Of a stretch of DNA of 21,280 bases, positions 8,613 to 16,156 are shown one piece after another. The translations under genes and the position numbers were made by a program. How positions within the stretch are numbered: the stretch's first letter is position 1; every line of letters begins with the position of its first letter. The stretch comes from JBBSEZ01 sp038239195 (GTDB taxonomy: Bacteria > Planctomycetota > Planctomycetia > Gemmatales > Gemmataceae), in the NCBI GenBank assembly GCA_038239195.1, contig JBBSEZ010000139.1, forward strand, positions 1 through 21,280, written 5' to 3'. Below the pieces are notes generated by a model, which worked only from the letters and a program-made list of their open reading frames with translations, made no database searches and had not been told where the DNA came from.

Positions 8613-11600
8613 ATGTCGCCGAACCACGCGGACCGGGAGCGCAAAAAGCGCATCCTCGAAGGAGTGCGAGGCCAGGGCCTCGAACAGGCGGCGGCCGACC
8701 CGCTCCTTCGTCGGGACATGGAGGCGGAGGCCGATTCCGACGACCCGAAGAAACTCGTCAACCACGATCTGCTCGCGGTCGCGGACGCGGCTCGGCAGGC
8801 CCGGCGGGCGGGGCCGAGCCTGTCGCTGTTCTTCAGCACGGCCGACGTGATCCTCTTGCCCGGGCTCCTGGGCAGTCAGTTGGAAGACGCCAGCGGCGGG
8901 AATGGGCTGATCTGGATCGACCCGAAGCTCGTCTTCGACACCGGTAAGTTGCTCGCCCTCGCGCTCGCGCCGGGCTCCGACGACGATGCCACCTCGGGGG
9001 TCGCCATCCGCCCCAACGGGGCCGTCCCGATCATCTACGCCGGCCTGCGCGCCGCCCTGGAGGTCAGCCGGTATCACGTCCAGGAGATTGGCTTCGACTG
9101 GCGGAAACACGTGGACGTCTCGGCCAACGCCGTGGCGGACGTGATTCGCGACCGGGCGAACAACCGGCCCCGGCCCCTCCACCTCATTGCCCACTCGCAG
9201 GGGTCTCTGGTCGCCCGCCGGGCCCTTCAATTGCTCGGCCCCGACCTCGGCCGGCGGCTGGTGGACAACCTCGTGCTTCTCGGCCCGGCGACCGCCGGGT
9301 CGTTCTCCGCCGCGTTCGGGATCGCCGGGACGCACGAGTTCCTCGACACCGTCCAGCGCTACGGCATCGTCCCCCCGGACGGGTTCGCCGAGGTGCTTCA
9401 GTCGATGAGCGGGCTGTACCAACTGCTCCCGTGGCGGATGGAGCCGGTGGACGGGGCGCCGGCCGACAAGGCCATCGAGTGGGTGCGAGCGAACTTCCCG
9501 CCGTCGGAGAACGGCCCGGTCGGGCTCCGCGACCCGGCCGCCTGGAGGTCGGGGGTGGATGCCCGCCGATTGGCCGAGCTGGCCGGGTGGGGGGCGACGA
9601 TCGACGCCAGCTACCTGAACGACCGGACCACGATCATCCTGGGAGACCAGCCGACCGTCGGCGGGGCGATGTTCGACGCGGCGGGCAAGCTGGTCCCCGA
9701 CCCGGACTTCGCCACGGTCGGCGACGGGACGGTCCCGGAGTCGATGGCCCGGATCGTCGGCGTCACCCGGGTGTTCAAGGCAACGGGCGCCGAGCACATG
9801 ATGCTCCCGGCCACCTGGGCGGTGATCGTGGCCGTGCGCGACGTGCTGGCCGGACGCACCCCCGCCATCGAGCCGGCGATGGCCGCCGCGCTCGCCGCCA
9901 GGCCGAGCGCCCCCCCCCGGCTGAGGAAGCCGCCCCCCCCGGCGGAGTTCTTCGGCGTCCCGCGGAAGCCGACCCCCGACCCGGCCAGGCCCCCCGCGGC
10001 GCCTGTCCCTCACGCTCCGCCTGTCGCCCCGACGCCCGGCCCGGCCCGGATGGCGGACGTCTCCCCGCCCCCCAGCCGGCGGCTGCGGGTGTTTTCGTTC
10101 GACCCGCTGTTCGGGTCCGACCTGGGCAACCTTGGCGTGGCCCAGGTCACCGTCGAACTGCCTTGGGAGTTCGCCGACGGGGGCCGGCTCCTGCCCGGCC
10201 CGGTCGGGGAGTACCTGGAGGTGGTCGATTTCGACTCCTCTTCCCGGTGCTTCTACCCGCCGGTCGATCTGAACCACCCCCACCTGCTGGCCCAGGACGG
10301 CATCCCGATTTCCGAGGGGGACCCGCGGTTCCACCAGCAGATGGCCTACGCGGTGGCGATGAACACCATCCGCCACTTCGAGGTCGCCCTCGGGCGAGCC
10401 GCGCTTTGGGCCCCCAACCTCCGGCGGGACCCGTTCGGGTCGGTCATCCCGCCGGAGCGGTCCGGGGACGAGTACGTCGGCCGGCTGCGCATCTATCCGC
10501 ACGCGATGCGGGAGCAAAACGCCTACTACTCGCCGGAGAAGAAGGCCCTGCTGTTCGGGTACTTCCCCGCCGACGGGCAGGACGTCGGGGGCAACCTGCC
10601 GGGCGGGATCGTGTTCAGCTGCCTGTCCTACGACGTCGTCGCCCACGAGACGACCCACGCCCTGCTGGACGGGCTGCATCGATACTTCATTCAGCCGAGC
10701 AACCCGGACGTGTTCGCCTTCCACGAGGCGTTCGCCGACGTCGTCGCCCTGCTCCAGCACTTCTCGCACCCGGAGGTGCTCCGGCACCAGATCGCGAAAA
10801 CGCGCGGCGACGTCGAAGGGGACAGCTCGCTCGGGGACCTGGCCGCCCAGTTCGGGGAGGCGACCGGGCACCGGGGGGCGCTGCGGCAATACCTGCGACG
10901 CGCGGGGGAGGACGGAAAGCCGGCTGGCCCGGACAGGGAGGCGGTCCGCAAGGAGACCGAGCCGCACAAGCGGGGGGCGATCCTCGTCGCCGCCGTGTTC
11001 CGGGCGTTCGCCAACATCTACGAGAACCGGGTGAAGGACCTCCGCCGCATCGCGACCGGTGGGACCGGGCTGCTGCCCCCGGGCGACCTGCACCCGGACA
11101 TGGTGAGCCGGCTGGCGGACGAGGCGGCCAAGGCCGCCCGGCACCTCCTGCGGATGTGCGTGCGAGCGCTGGACTACGCCCCCCCGGTCGATCTGACGTT
11201 CGGGGAGTACCTGCGCGCCCTGGTCACCGCCGACTACGACCTCGTCCGGGACGACGACCTCCGGTATCGGGTATCGGTCGTGTCCGCGTTCCGCGACTGG
11301 GGCATTTACCCGTCCGGCGTCCGTTCGCTGTCGGTGGACAGCCTGCTGTGGAACCAGCCCGAGCGGCAGGCCCTGACCGGGCTGCGCGACTTCTTTGAGG
11401 CGGCCCCGTTCGACGACTGGGGGCTCTCGACCGACCGGCGGGCGGCGTACCTGCGGATGTGCGAGCACAACGCGCGGTTCCACGAATGGCTCGCCGACCC
11501 GAAACATTTGCCGCCCGTCCGGGCGGACGCACTGGGGCTGTGCCTCGACCCAACTACCGCACCGGGCGGCATCCGCCGGGACGCGCAGGGGAGGCCCGTC

Positions 11601-11993
11601 TTCCAGGTCTACATGTTCCGCCCGTGCCGCCGGATCGGGCCGGACGGCCAGGAGCTGACCGACGTGGTGGTCGAGGTGATCCAGCGGCGGATGGGGCTGT
11701 TCGACGAGGCCCGGCAGGCGGAAGTCGATGCCCTGACCGGGGAGAAATGGACCGAGAAGGCCTACAAGGCCATCCGGCCGGACTTCTTCTTCCGGGGCGG
11801 GTGTACGCTCATCATCGACCCGAAGACCGGGACCGTGCGCTACGCCGTCTGCAAGCCCATCAAGACGAAACAGGACGAGCGGCTGGCCGAGGAGCGGAAG
11901 TTCCGCCAGGGGCAGTTCCGGGGTGAGGCGGCCGTTTTTCTGGGCCCGCGCGGGGAGGACAACCCGTTTGAGGCCCTGCACGCCGACCACTGA
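8613..11993 (+). CDS. Fusion of LCAT-like serine hydrolase/acyltransferase and HEXXH zinc peptidase (gluzincin type)
   Basis: The product is 1126 aa from ATG 8613; an in-frame GTG at 8601 is an alternative, and neither has a strong ribosome binding site. Residues about 75-430 are an LCAT-type alpha/beta hydrolase: VILLPGLLGSQLE opening, nucleophile elbow AHSQGS with Ser195, GDGTVPES with the likely acid Asp371, and ATGAEHMM with likely His395. A Pro-rich linker spans about 430-490. The second half carries VAHETTHALLDGL (zinc ligands His678 and His682, Glu679 general base) and FHEAFADVVAL, where Glu705 is the likely third ligand; this is the gluzincin layout used by M4-like peptidases. A helix MAYAVAMNTIRHFEVALG precedes it. 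The last 200 residues are of unknown fold. No signal peptide or membrane helix is apparent. Both catalytic sets look complete. Ester/acyl and peptide substrates are unknown. The gene is followed after 14 nt by the MBL-fold gene. Confidence 0.9.
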   Translation: MSPNHADRERKKRILEGVRGQGLEQAAADPLLRRDMEAEADSDDPKKLVNHDLLAVADAARQARRAGPSLSLFFSTADVILLPGLLGSQLEDASGGNGLIWIDPKLVFDTGKLLALALAPGSDDDATSGVAIRPNGAVPIIYAGLRAALEVSRYHVQEIGFDWRKHVDVSANAVADVIRDRANNRPRPLHLIAHSQGSLVARRALQLLGPDLGRRLVDNLVLLGPATAGSFSAAFGIAGTHEFLDTVQRYGIVPPDGFAEVLQSMSGLYQLLPWRMEPVDGAPADKAIEWVRANFPPSENGPVGLRDPAAWRSGVDARRLAELAGWGATIDASYLNDRTTIILGDQPTVGGAMFDAAGKLVPDPDFATVGDGTVPESMARIVGVTRVFKATGAEHMMLPATWAVIVAVRDVLAGRTPAIEPAMAAALAARPSAPPRLRKPPPPAEFFGVPRKPTPDPARPPAAPVPHAPPVAPTPGPARMADVSPPPSRRLRVFSFDPLFGSDLGNLGVAQVTVELPWEFADGGRLLPGPVGEYLEVVDFDSSSRCFYPPVDLNHPHLLAQDGIPISEGDPRFHQQMAYAVAMNTIRHFEVALGRAALWAPNLRRDPFGSVIPPERSGDEYVGRLRIYPHAMREQNAYYSPEKKALLFGYFPADGQDVGGNLPGGIVFSCLSYDVVAHETTHALLDGLHRYFIQPSNPDVFAFHEAFADVVALLQHFSHPEVLRHQIAKTRGDVEGDSSLGDLAAQFGEATGHRGALRQYLRRAGEDGKPAGPDREAVRKETEPHKRGAILVAAVFRAFANIYENRVKDLRRIATGGTGLLPPGDLHPDMVSRLADEAAKAARHLLRMCVRALDYAPPVDLTFGEYLRALVTADYDLVRDDDLRYRVSVVSAFRDWGIYPSGVRSLSVDSLLWNQPERQALTGLRDFFEAAPFDDWGLSTDRRAAYLRMCEHNARFHEWLADPKHLPPVRADALGLCLDPTTAPGGIRRDAQGRPVFQVYMFRPCRRIGPDGQELTDVVVEVIQRRMGLFDEARQAEVDALTGEKWTEKAYKAIRPDFFFRGGCTLIIDPKTGTVRYAVCKPIKTKQDERLAEERKFRQGQFRGEAAVFLGPRGEDNPFEALHADH

Positions 11994-12007
11994 AAGGGGA
12001 CGGTTCG

Positions 12008-13660
12008 ATGGCGAAGAAGCGCGCGCCGGCGGCGGCTAAGAAGGCTCACGACGCCCCCGCGGGGAAGCCCAGCCAGGCCCACGCGGCGGGCATCGACGAT
12101 TGGCGGGACACCGCCGCGGTTCGCGTCCGGATGTACCGGCACGGCCTGGGGGACTGCTTCCTGCTCGCCTTCCCAAAGTCGCGGGGGCGGGACTTCACGG
12201 TCCTGATCGACTGTGGGGTGATCCTCGGCACCCCGCACGGGGCCGACGTCATCCGTCAGGTGGTCGCGGACCTCGCGGAGGCGACCGACGACAAGGGCGC
12301 TCCGACGATCGACGTCCTCGTCGCCACCCACGAGCATTGGGACCACCTGTCGGCGTTCGCCGATGCCCGCGACGCCTTCGACAAGTTCCAGATCGGGCAA
12401 GTCTGGATGGCGTGGACCGAAGACCCGCAGAACGCGAAGGCGAACGAGTTTCGCAAAGAACGGGCGAAGAAGGTGAAGGCCCTCCAGTTGGGCGTCGAAC
12501 ACCTCCGGAACCAGCTCACCGCGACCGGGGCCCTGGGGGCGGACGGCCAATCCGGGGCCGCGGCCGCCGACTTCCGGCGGGTGGCCGAGGTCCTCACCTT
12601 CTTCGGGATCGACCCCGACGCGCCCGCGAGCCCGGCCGGCGGCGCGGGGCTGGGCGCGACCGGGAACAAAGGCAAGTTGGGCATCGCCGACGCCATGGAC
12701 TGGTGCCGCAACCACCCTCACGCCGAGCGCAAGTTCTGGTCGCCGGGCGACCTGATCGAGCCGAAGGAGGTCAAGGGCCTTCGGGTGTACGTGCTTGGCC
12801 CGCCGACCGACCGCAAGCAGTTGTTCAAGGCCTTGCCGACCAGGTCCGGCCGGGAGACCTACGAGGGGGGCGCGGGCCTCCAGCTCGCGACCATCGCACG
12901 CGCGTTCTTCGGGGCGGGCGTGGGGCTGCACGACGCAGAAGATGCGCAGGCGGAGTTCGACGGGACGGCCCCGTTCGACGGGAAGTATCGGGTCGAAATG
13001 AGCCAGGCCGCGGACACCGACTTCTACCGGGCCCACTATTTCGGGACCGGGGCGGACGACGCGGAAGGCTGGCGGCGCATCGACGGCGGGGCCCTCGCCG
13101 GGGCGGCCGAGTTCGCCCTCCAGCTCGATAGCGACACGAACAATACCAGCCTGGCCCTGGCGTTCGAGCTGCCCGACGGCCGGGTGCTCCTGTTCCCCGC
13201 CGACGCCCAGGTCGGCAACTGGGAGTCGTGGCACGTGGACGGAGACGGGAAGGGGCGGGCGTGGGAGGTGGGCGGAAAGCACGTGACGGCGGCGGACCTG
13301 CTCAACCGGACGGTGCTCTACAAGGTGGGGCACCACGGCAGCCACAACGCCACGCTGCGCGGCAAGGGCCTGGAGTTGATGACCGACGAGCGATTGGTCG
13401 CGCTGGTCCCCGTCGATACGTACATCGCCCACGACAAGAAGCACTGGGAGAAGATGCCGTTCGACCCGCTCCTGGATGCTTTGCGGGAGCACGCCAGGGG
13501 CCGGGTGATCCTGGCCGACCAGCCGGTCGCCGCCCTGCCGGCCAAGACGTTCCCGCCCGGGCGTGCGGTCGATTCATCCGCCACCATCGAGGTCGCCGGG
13601 CCGGGCGGAGCGACGGTGCGGCGGCCGCTGTACGTCGATTACTTCGTCCCGAAATCCTGA
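12008..13660 (+). CDS. MBL-fold metallohydrolase related to the ComEC C-terminal domain
   Basis: The product is 550 aa. ATG 12008 has AAGGGGA 7 nt upstream, and the gap from the preceding gene is 14 nt, so the two are almost certainly co-transcribed. After a Lys/Ala-rich N-terminus come YRHGLGDCFLLAF and FTVLIDCG, the counterpart of the GQGD...LIDTG opening of ComEC-type domains. The metal motif THEHWDH follows (His108, His110, Asp112, His113), then LLFPADAQVGNW with Asp399, then YKVGHHGSHNATL with His442/His443, matching the KxxHHGS signature of ComEC-like MBL proteins. About 230 residues between the metal motif and Asp399 form a long insertion without recognised motifs. There are no membrane helices, so unlike ComEC it should be soluble and not a DNA-uptake channel. 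It is likely a hydrolase of phosphodiester or related bonds; the substrate is unknown. Confidence 0.9.
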   Translation: MAKKRAPAAAKKAHDAPAGKPSQAHAAGIDDWRDTAAVRVRMYRHGLGDCFLLAFPKSRGRDFTVLIDCGVILGTPHGADVIRQVVADLAEATDDKGAPTIDVLVATHEHWDHLSAFADARDAFDKFQIGQVWMAWTEDPQNAKANEFRKERAKKVKALQLGVEHLRNQLTATGALGADGQSGAAAADFRRVAEVLTFFGIDPDAPASPAGGAGLGATGNKGKLGIADAMDWCRNHPHAERKFWSPGDLIEPKEVKGLRVYVLGPPTDRKQLFKALPTRSGRETYEGGAGLQLATIARAFFGAGVGLHDAEDAQAEFDGTAPFDGKYRVEMSQAADTDFYRAHYFGTGADDAEGWRRIDGGALAGAAEFALQLDSDTNNTSLALAFELPDGRVLLFPADAQVGNWESWHVDGDGKGRAWEVGGKHVTAADLLNRTVLYKVGHHGSHNATLRGKGLELMTDERLVALVPVDTYIAHDKKHWEKMPFDPLLDALREHARGRVILADQPVAALPAKTFPPGRAVDSSATIEVAGPGGATVRRPLYVDYFVPKS

Positions 13661-13678
13661 CGCCCACCCGGAGCGCCC

Positions 13679-13735
13679 ATGTCCGAGAAGAACAGTCACC
13701 TGGCGGCCCTGCCGGGCTATGGGCAGTGGCCTTGA
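13679..13735 (+). CDS. 18-codon ORF after the MBL gene, possible stump of a third operon gene
   Basis: ATG 13679 follows the MBL stop by 18 nt and has GGAG at 13670-13673, the spacing expected for a next gene in the operon. It reads MSEKNSHLAALPGYGQWP and then stops. Downstream sequence reaches the end of the converging permease gene within 66 nt, leaving no room for a normal gene. It may be the remaining 5' end of a deleted gene, a true micropeptide, or chance. An imperfect hairpin lies within it. Confidence 0.3.
   Translation: MSEKNSHLAALPGYGQWP
13705..13731. terminator. Imperfect hairpin between convergent genes
   Basis: GGCC-CTGCC (13705-13713) pairs with GGCAG-T-GGCC (13722-13731), with a single-base bulge and an 8-nt loop. 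It sits between the end of the MBL gene and the end of the permease gene, where a bidirectional terminator would be useful. The flanking sequence has no clear T-run on either strand, so this is only a candidate. Confidence 0.3.
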
Positions 13736-13801
13736 CCTTCCTGTTCGGCGTCGCGTCCGTTCATCGAGATGGACCAAACTGGAACTGCCATTGCACGCCC
13801 C

Positions 13802-15340
13802 TCACTCGTGCCGCAGCGCCGCGATCGGGTTGACGCGCGCCGCCCGCCGCGCCGGGTAGACCGCCGACAGTATCGTCAGCGCGCTCACCAGCAGCGGCGC
13901 CCCCGCCAGCAGCCACCCCGAAAACAGGAACAGCGACCCCTCGAACTGGAGCCCCGCGTGCTTCCCCACCAGCGCCTTCGCCACCCGATCGCCCGGGAAC
14001 GACGCCAGCCAGCTCAGCAGCACGCCGAGGCCCCCGCCCACGGCGCCGATCAGTGCCCCTTCTACCAAAAACAGCCCCAGCACGTGCCGGTCGCGAGCCC
14101 CCACCGCCTTCATCACCCCGATCTCGCGCGTCCGCTCCAGCACGCTCATCAGCATCGTGTTCGTGATGCCCAGCCCCGCCACCACCAGCGCCACCACCGC
14201 CATGAACGCCGTCAAGAACGACACGATCAGCACGTTGAAGCGCACCTGGTCGATCACCTCCGCCAGCGAATACGTCTCGTGGCCCATGTCGCCGATCTTC
14301 TTCTGCACTCCCTTGAGGTTCTCCTCGTCGTCCACGCGCACCGTCACCTGCGCGAATGACGACCCCTTGTTGCCCGGCACGCTGAAGAACATCTCCTCCG
14401 CCGTCTTGGCCGGCACGATCGCGTCGAACGTCGTCAGCAGCCCTTCCCAGCCCGACAGCCGCTCCTCCCGGGTCGGGTCGCGGATCACCCCCACGATCTT
14501 CATCCGCCGCCGGACCACGCGCGCCTCTCCCTTGTCCGGCTTTGCCCCCGCCAGCAGCCGCGCCAGCACTTTCTTCTCCGCCCGCGTCAGGTCCGTTTTT
14601 GCCAGGGCCGCCGGCAGCTGCGCGATGGCCTTATCGAGCACGCGCCCCTCCTCGGCACTCATGCTGGCGCGGCCGGCGTTCAGCAGCGCCAGGAGATTGC
14701 CCGCGCCGGGACGGTTGTTCGGGTGCTCCAGCAACACCGTCTGACCGATCGTCGCCTCCACCGCCTCGTCCTCGACGACGCCCCAGCGGTAGAGCAGATA
14801 CTCGCTGACAACGATGGTGTCGCCCGCGTCCGACGGCAAAAAAGAGCCCGCCACGATCCGGTTCTTGTAGGCGCGATTTTCGTGCTCCGCCGCCACCGTC
14901 GTCACGCTCACTTCCTTGCCGCGGTAGGTCACGTAGCCCGGGCGCGTCCAGTTCGGCACCGCCGACTCGACGTGCTCCAGTTTGGCCAACTCCTGCACGC
15001 GCTCGGGCGTCAGGCGCAGGGCCTCCCGCTCGCTCGGCTTGCCCTGCTCGCGCCGCAGGATGGCCTGGCGCAACCGCTCCCTTTTCGCCTCGCCGACGTC
15101 GCCCTTGATGGTGACCGCGTGCTCCGACTTCGCCTTGGTCCCCGGGTAGACCAGTACCTTGCGCACCTGGTCGAAGCGGCGCAGCTCGTTCAGCACCGCA
15201 ACCTTCACGCCCTGGCCAATCGCCAGGCTCAGTACCAACAAAAAGGTGCCGATCACCACGCCCAGCGTCGTCAGCGACGTGCGCACCTTCTGCTGCCACA
15301 GGGCCGATAGCCCCAGCCCGATGACGTCCGAGATGCGCAC
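13802..15340 (-). CDS. ABC transporter permease, MacB/FtsX type
   Basis: The start is GTG at 15338-15340 with a strong GGGAGGG upstream, giving 512 aa. The frame continues open to 16117, but that part is the shadow of the ATPase gene. An N-terminal membrane helix (SLTTLGVVIGTFLLVLSLAI, about 18-40) is followed by a large soluble domain of about 320 residues. This domain is highly charged in places and includes the MacB-like stretch VESAVPNWTRPGYVTYRGK. Three C-terminal helices lie at about 370-400, 418-448 and 463-494, ending in YPARRAARVNPIAALRHE, the typical FtsX/MacB C-terminus. With the ATPase upstream it should form a mechanotransmission-type ABC complex that moves lipoprotein, peptide or amphiphilic cargo across the envelope. 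No membrane-fusion protein gene is present in the operon. Confidence 0.93.
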   Translation of the reverse strand: MRISDVIGLGLSALWQQKVRTSLTTLGVVIGTFLLVLSLAIGQGVKVAVLNELRRFDQVRKVLVYPGTKAKSEHAVTIKGDVGEAKRERLRQAILRREQGKPSEREALRLTPERVQELAKLEHVESAVPNWTRPGYVTYRGKEVSVTTVAAEHENRAYKNRIVAGSFLPSDAGDTIVVSEYLLYRWGVVEDEAVEATIGQTVLLEHPNNRPGAGNLLALLNAGRASMSAEEGRVLDKAIAQLPAALAKTDLTRAEKKVLARLLAGAKPDKGEARVVRRRMKIVGVIRDPTREERLSGWEGLLTTFDAIVPAKTAEEMFFSVPGNKGSSFAQVTVRVDDEENLKGVQKKIGDMGHETYSLAEVIDQVRFNVLIVSFLTAFMAVVALVVAGLGITNTMLMSVLERTREIGVMKAVGARDRHVLGLFLVEGALIGAVGGGLGVLLSWLASFPGDRVAKALVGKHAGLQFEGSLFLFSGWLLAGAPLLVSALTILSAVYPARRAARVNPIAALRHE

Positions 15341-15352
15341 CGGGCCCTCCCT

Positions 15353-15404
15353 TCTTCGCCGCTTGCGGCTTAGCGTTCGGCCGCTAAGCCGCAAGCGGCG
15401 AAGA
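15353..15404. repeat. 23-bp perfect palindrome with 6-nt loop between ATPase and permease genes
   Basis: Arms 15353-15375 and 15382-15404 are exact inverted repeats separated by TTCGGC. The arm core is GCCGCTTGCGGCTTAGCG, itself partly symmetrical (GCCGC...GCGGC). It lies entirely in the 71-nt gap between two genes of one operon, a placement typical of REP-like elements or small non-autonomous inverted-repeat elements. In RNA it would give a very stable stem that could alter the ATPase-to-permease expression ratio. There is no T-run after it. Confidence 0.8.
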
Positions 15405-15411
15405 GAACGAA

Positions 15412-16119
15412 TCACGTCGCCAACCTTCCGTCGCGCAGCCAGACCACGCGGTCGGCGTAGCGCCGCGCCAGTTCCTCGTCGTGCGTCACCAGCAACAGCG
15501 TCGTGGCGTTGGCCTTCAGGTGCTCCGCCAGCACCCCCAGCACTTCCCCGGCCGTGGCGCTGTCGAGGTTGCCCGTCGGCTCGTCCGCCAGCAGCACCCG
15601 CGGGCGATTCACCAGCGCCCGCGCGATCGCCACGCGCTGCCCCTCCCCGCCCGAAAGCTCCGCCGGCAGGTGGTGCAGCCGCTCGCCCAGCCCGACGGCC
15701 CGCAGCGCCGCCTCGGCCGTTTGTCGCCGCGCCGACCGCGCCATCCCCGCGAAGATCAACGGGAGCTCGACGTTCTGGAGCGCCGTCCGCGAGGGCACCA
15801 GGTTGAACGACTGAAAGATCATCCCCACGGTCTTGAGGCGGTAGAGCGCCGCCTCGTCGGCGCTCAGGCGCGCCAGGTCGCGCCCCGCCACCTCGACCGC
15901 CCCGGACGTGGGCCGGTCCAGCCCGCCGAGGACGTTCAGCAGCGTCGATTTGCCCGACCCCGATTTGCCGAGCAGCGCCACCTTCTCGCCCTGCTGCACC
16001 TCCAGCGACACGCCGCGCAAGGCGTGGACCGGCGCCGCGGCCGTGCCGTAGGACTTCGTCAGTTCCGCCACGCGGACCACCACCGTGCCGGCAGGGGGAG
16101 CGGGCGGGGTCGCGCACAT
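15412..16119 (-). CDS. ABC transporter ATP-binding protein, LolD/MacB type
   Basis: The product is 235 aa from ATG 16117-16119. A GGAG about 11 nt upstream is a distant Shine-Dalgarno site. All ATPase motifs are intact: A-loop Tyr24 (TKSYG), Walker A GKSGSGKST (51-59), Q-loop Gln103, signature LSGGEGQRVAIARAL (155-169), Walker B VLLADEPTGNLD (175-186) and H-loop His213 (VTHDEEL). The GNLDS and LSGGE forms are usual in the LolD/FtsE/MacB subfamily. It energises the permease encoded next in the operon. The upstream thioredoxin-TPR gene ends 37 nt before it. Confidence 0.95.
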   Translation of the reverse strand: MCATPPAPPAGTVVVRVAELTKSYGTAAAPVHALRGVSLEVQQGEKVALLGKSGSGKSTLLNVLGGLDRPTSGAVEVAGRDLARLSADEAALYRLKTVGMIFQSFNLVPSRTALQNVELPLIFAGMARSARRQTAEAALRAVGLGERLHHLPAELSGGEGQRVAIARALVNRPRVLLADEPTGNLDSATAGEVLGVLAEHLKANATTLLLVTHDEELARRYADRVVWLRDGRLAT

Positions 16120-16156
16120 CGAGGGGGCGCTCCGAAAAGAGAGGACCAGGGCCCGC

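Noticed and set aside
8180..8614. 144-codon minus-strand ORF upstream of DUF1501 with an ATGCTGA overlap
   Set aside because: Its start codon is fully shared with the opposite gene's ATG, it has no ribosome binding site, its end is low-complexity and no family is recognisable. It is kept only as a note on the intergenic region.
9431..11398. Plus-strand 655-codon frame inside the hydrolase-peptidase gene
   Set aside because: It is Arg/Gly/Pro-rich without domains and overlaps a real gene in another frame.
8505..11990. Very long minus-strand open frame (over 1100 codons) opposite the hydrolase-peptidase gene
   Set aside because: It is Arg/Pro/Gly/His-rich and motif-free. It is the mirror of a GC-rich gene whose plus-strand product has complete catalytic motifs.
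12008..13660. MBL gene as a competence (comEC) gene
   Set aside because: The ComEC-like motifs are limited to the MBL domain. There are no membrane helices or OB-fold/competence regions, so a DNA-uptake role is not supported.
15341..16117. N-terminal extension of the permease reading frame
   Set aside because: It overlaps the ATPase gene out of frame, is low-complexity, and a GTG with strong GGGAGGG at 15340 gives a normal MacB-type start.
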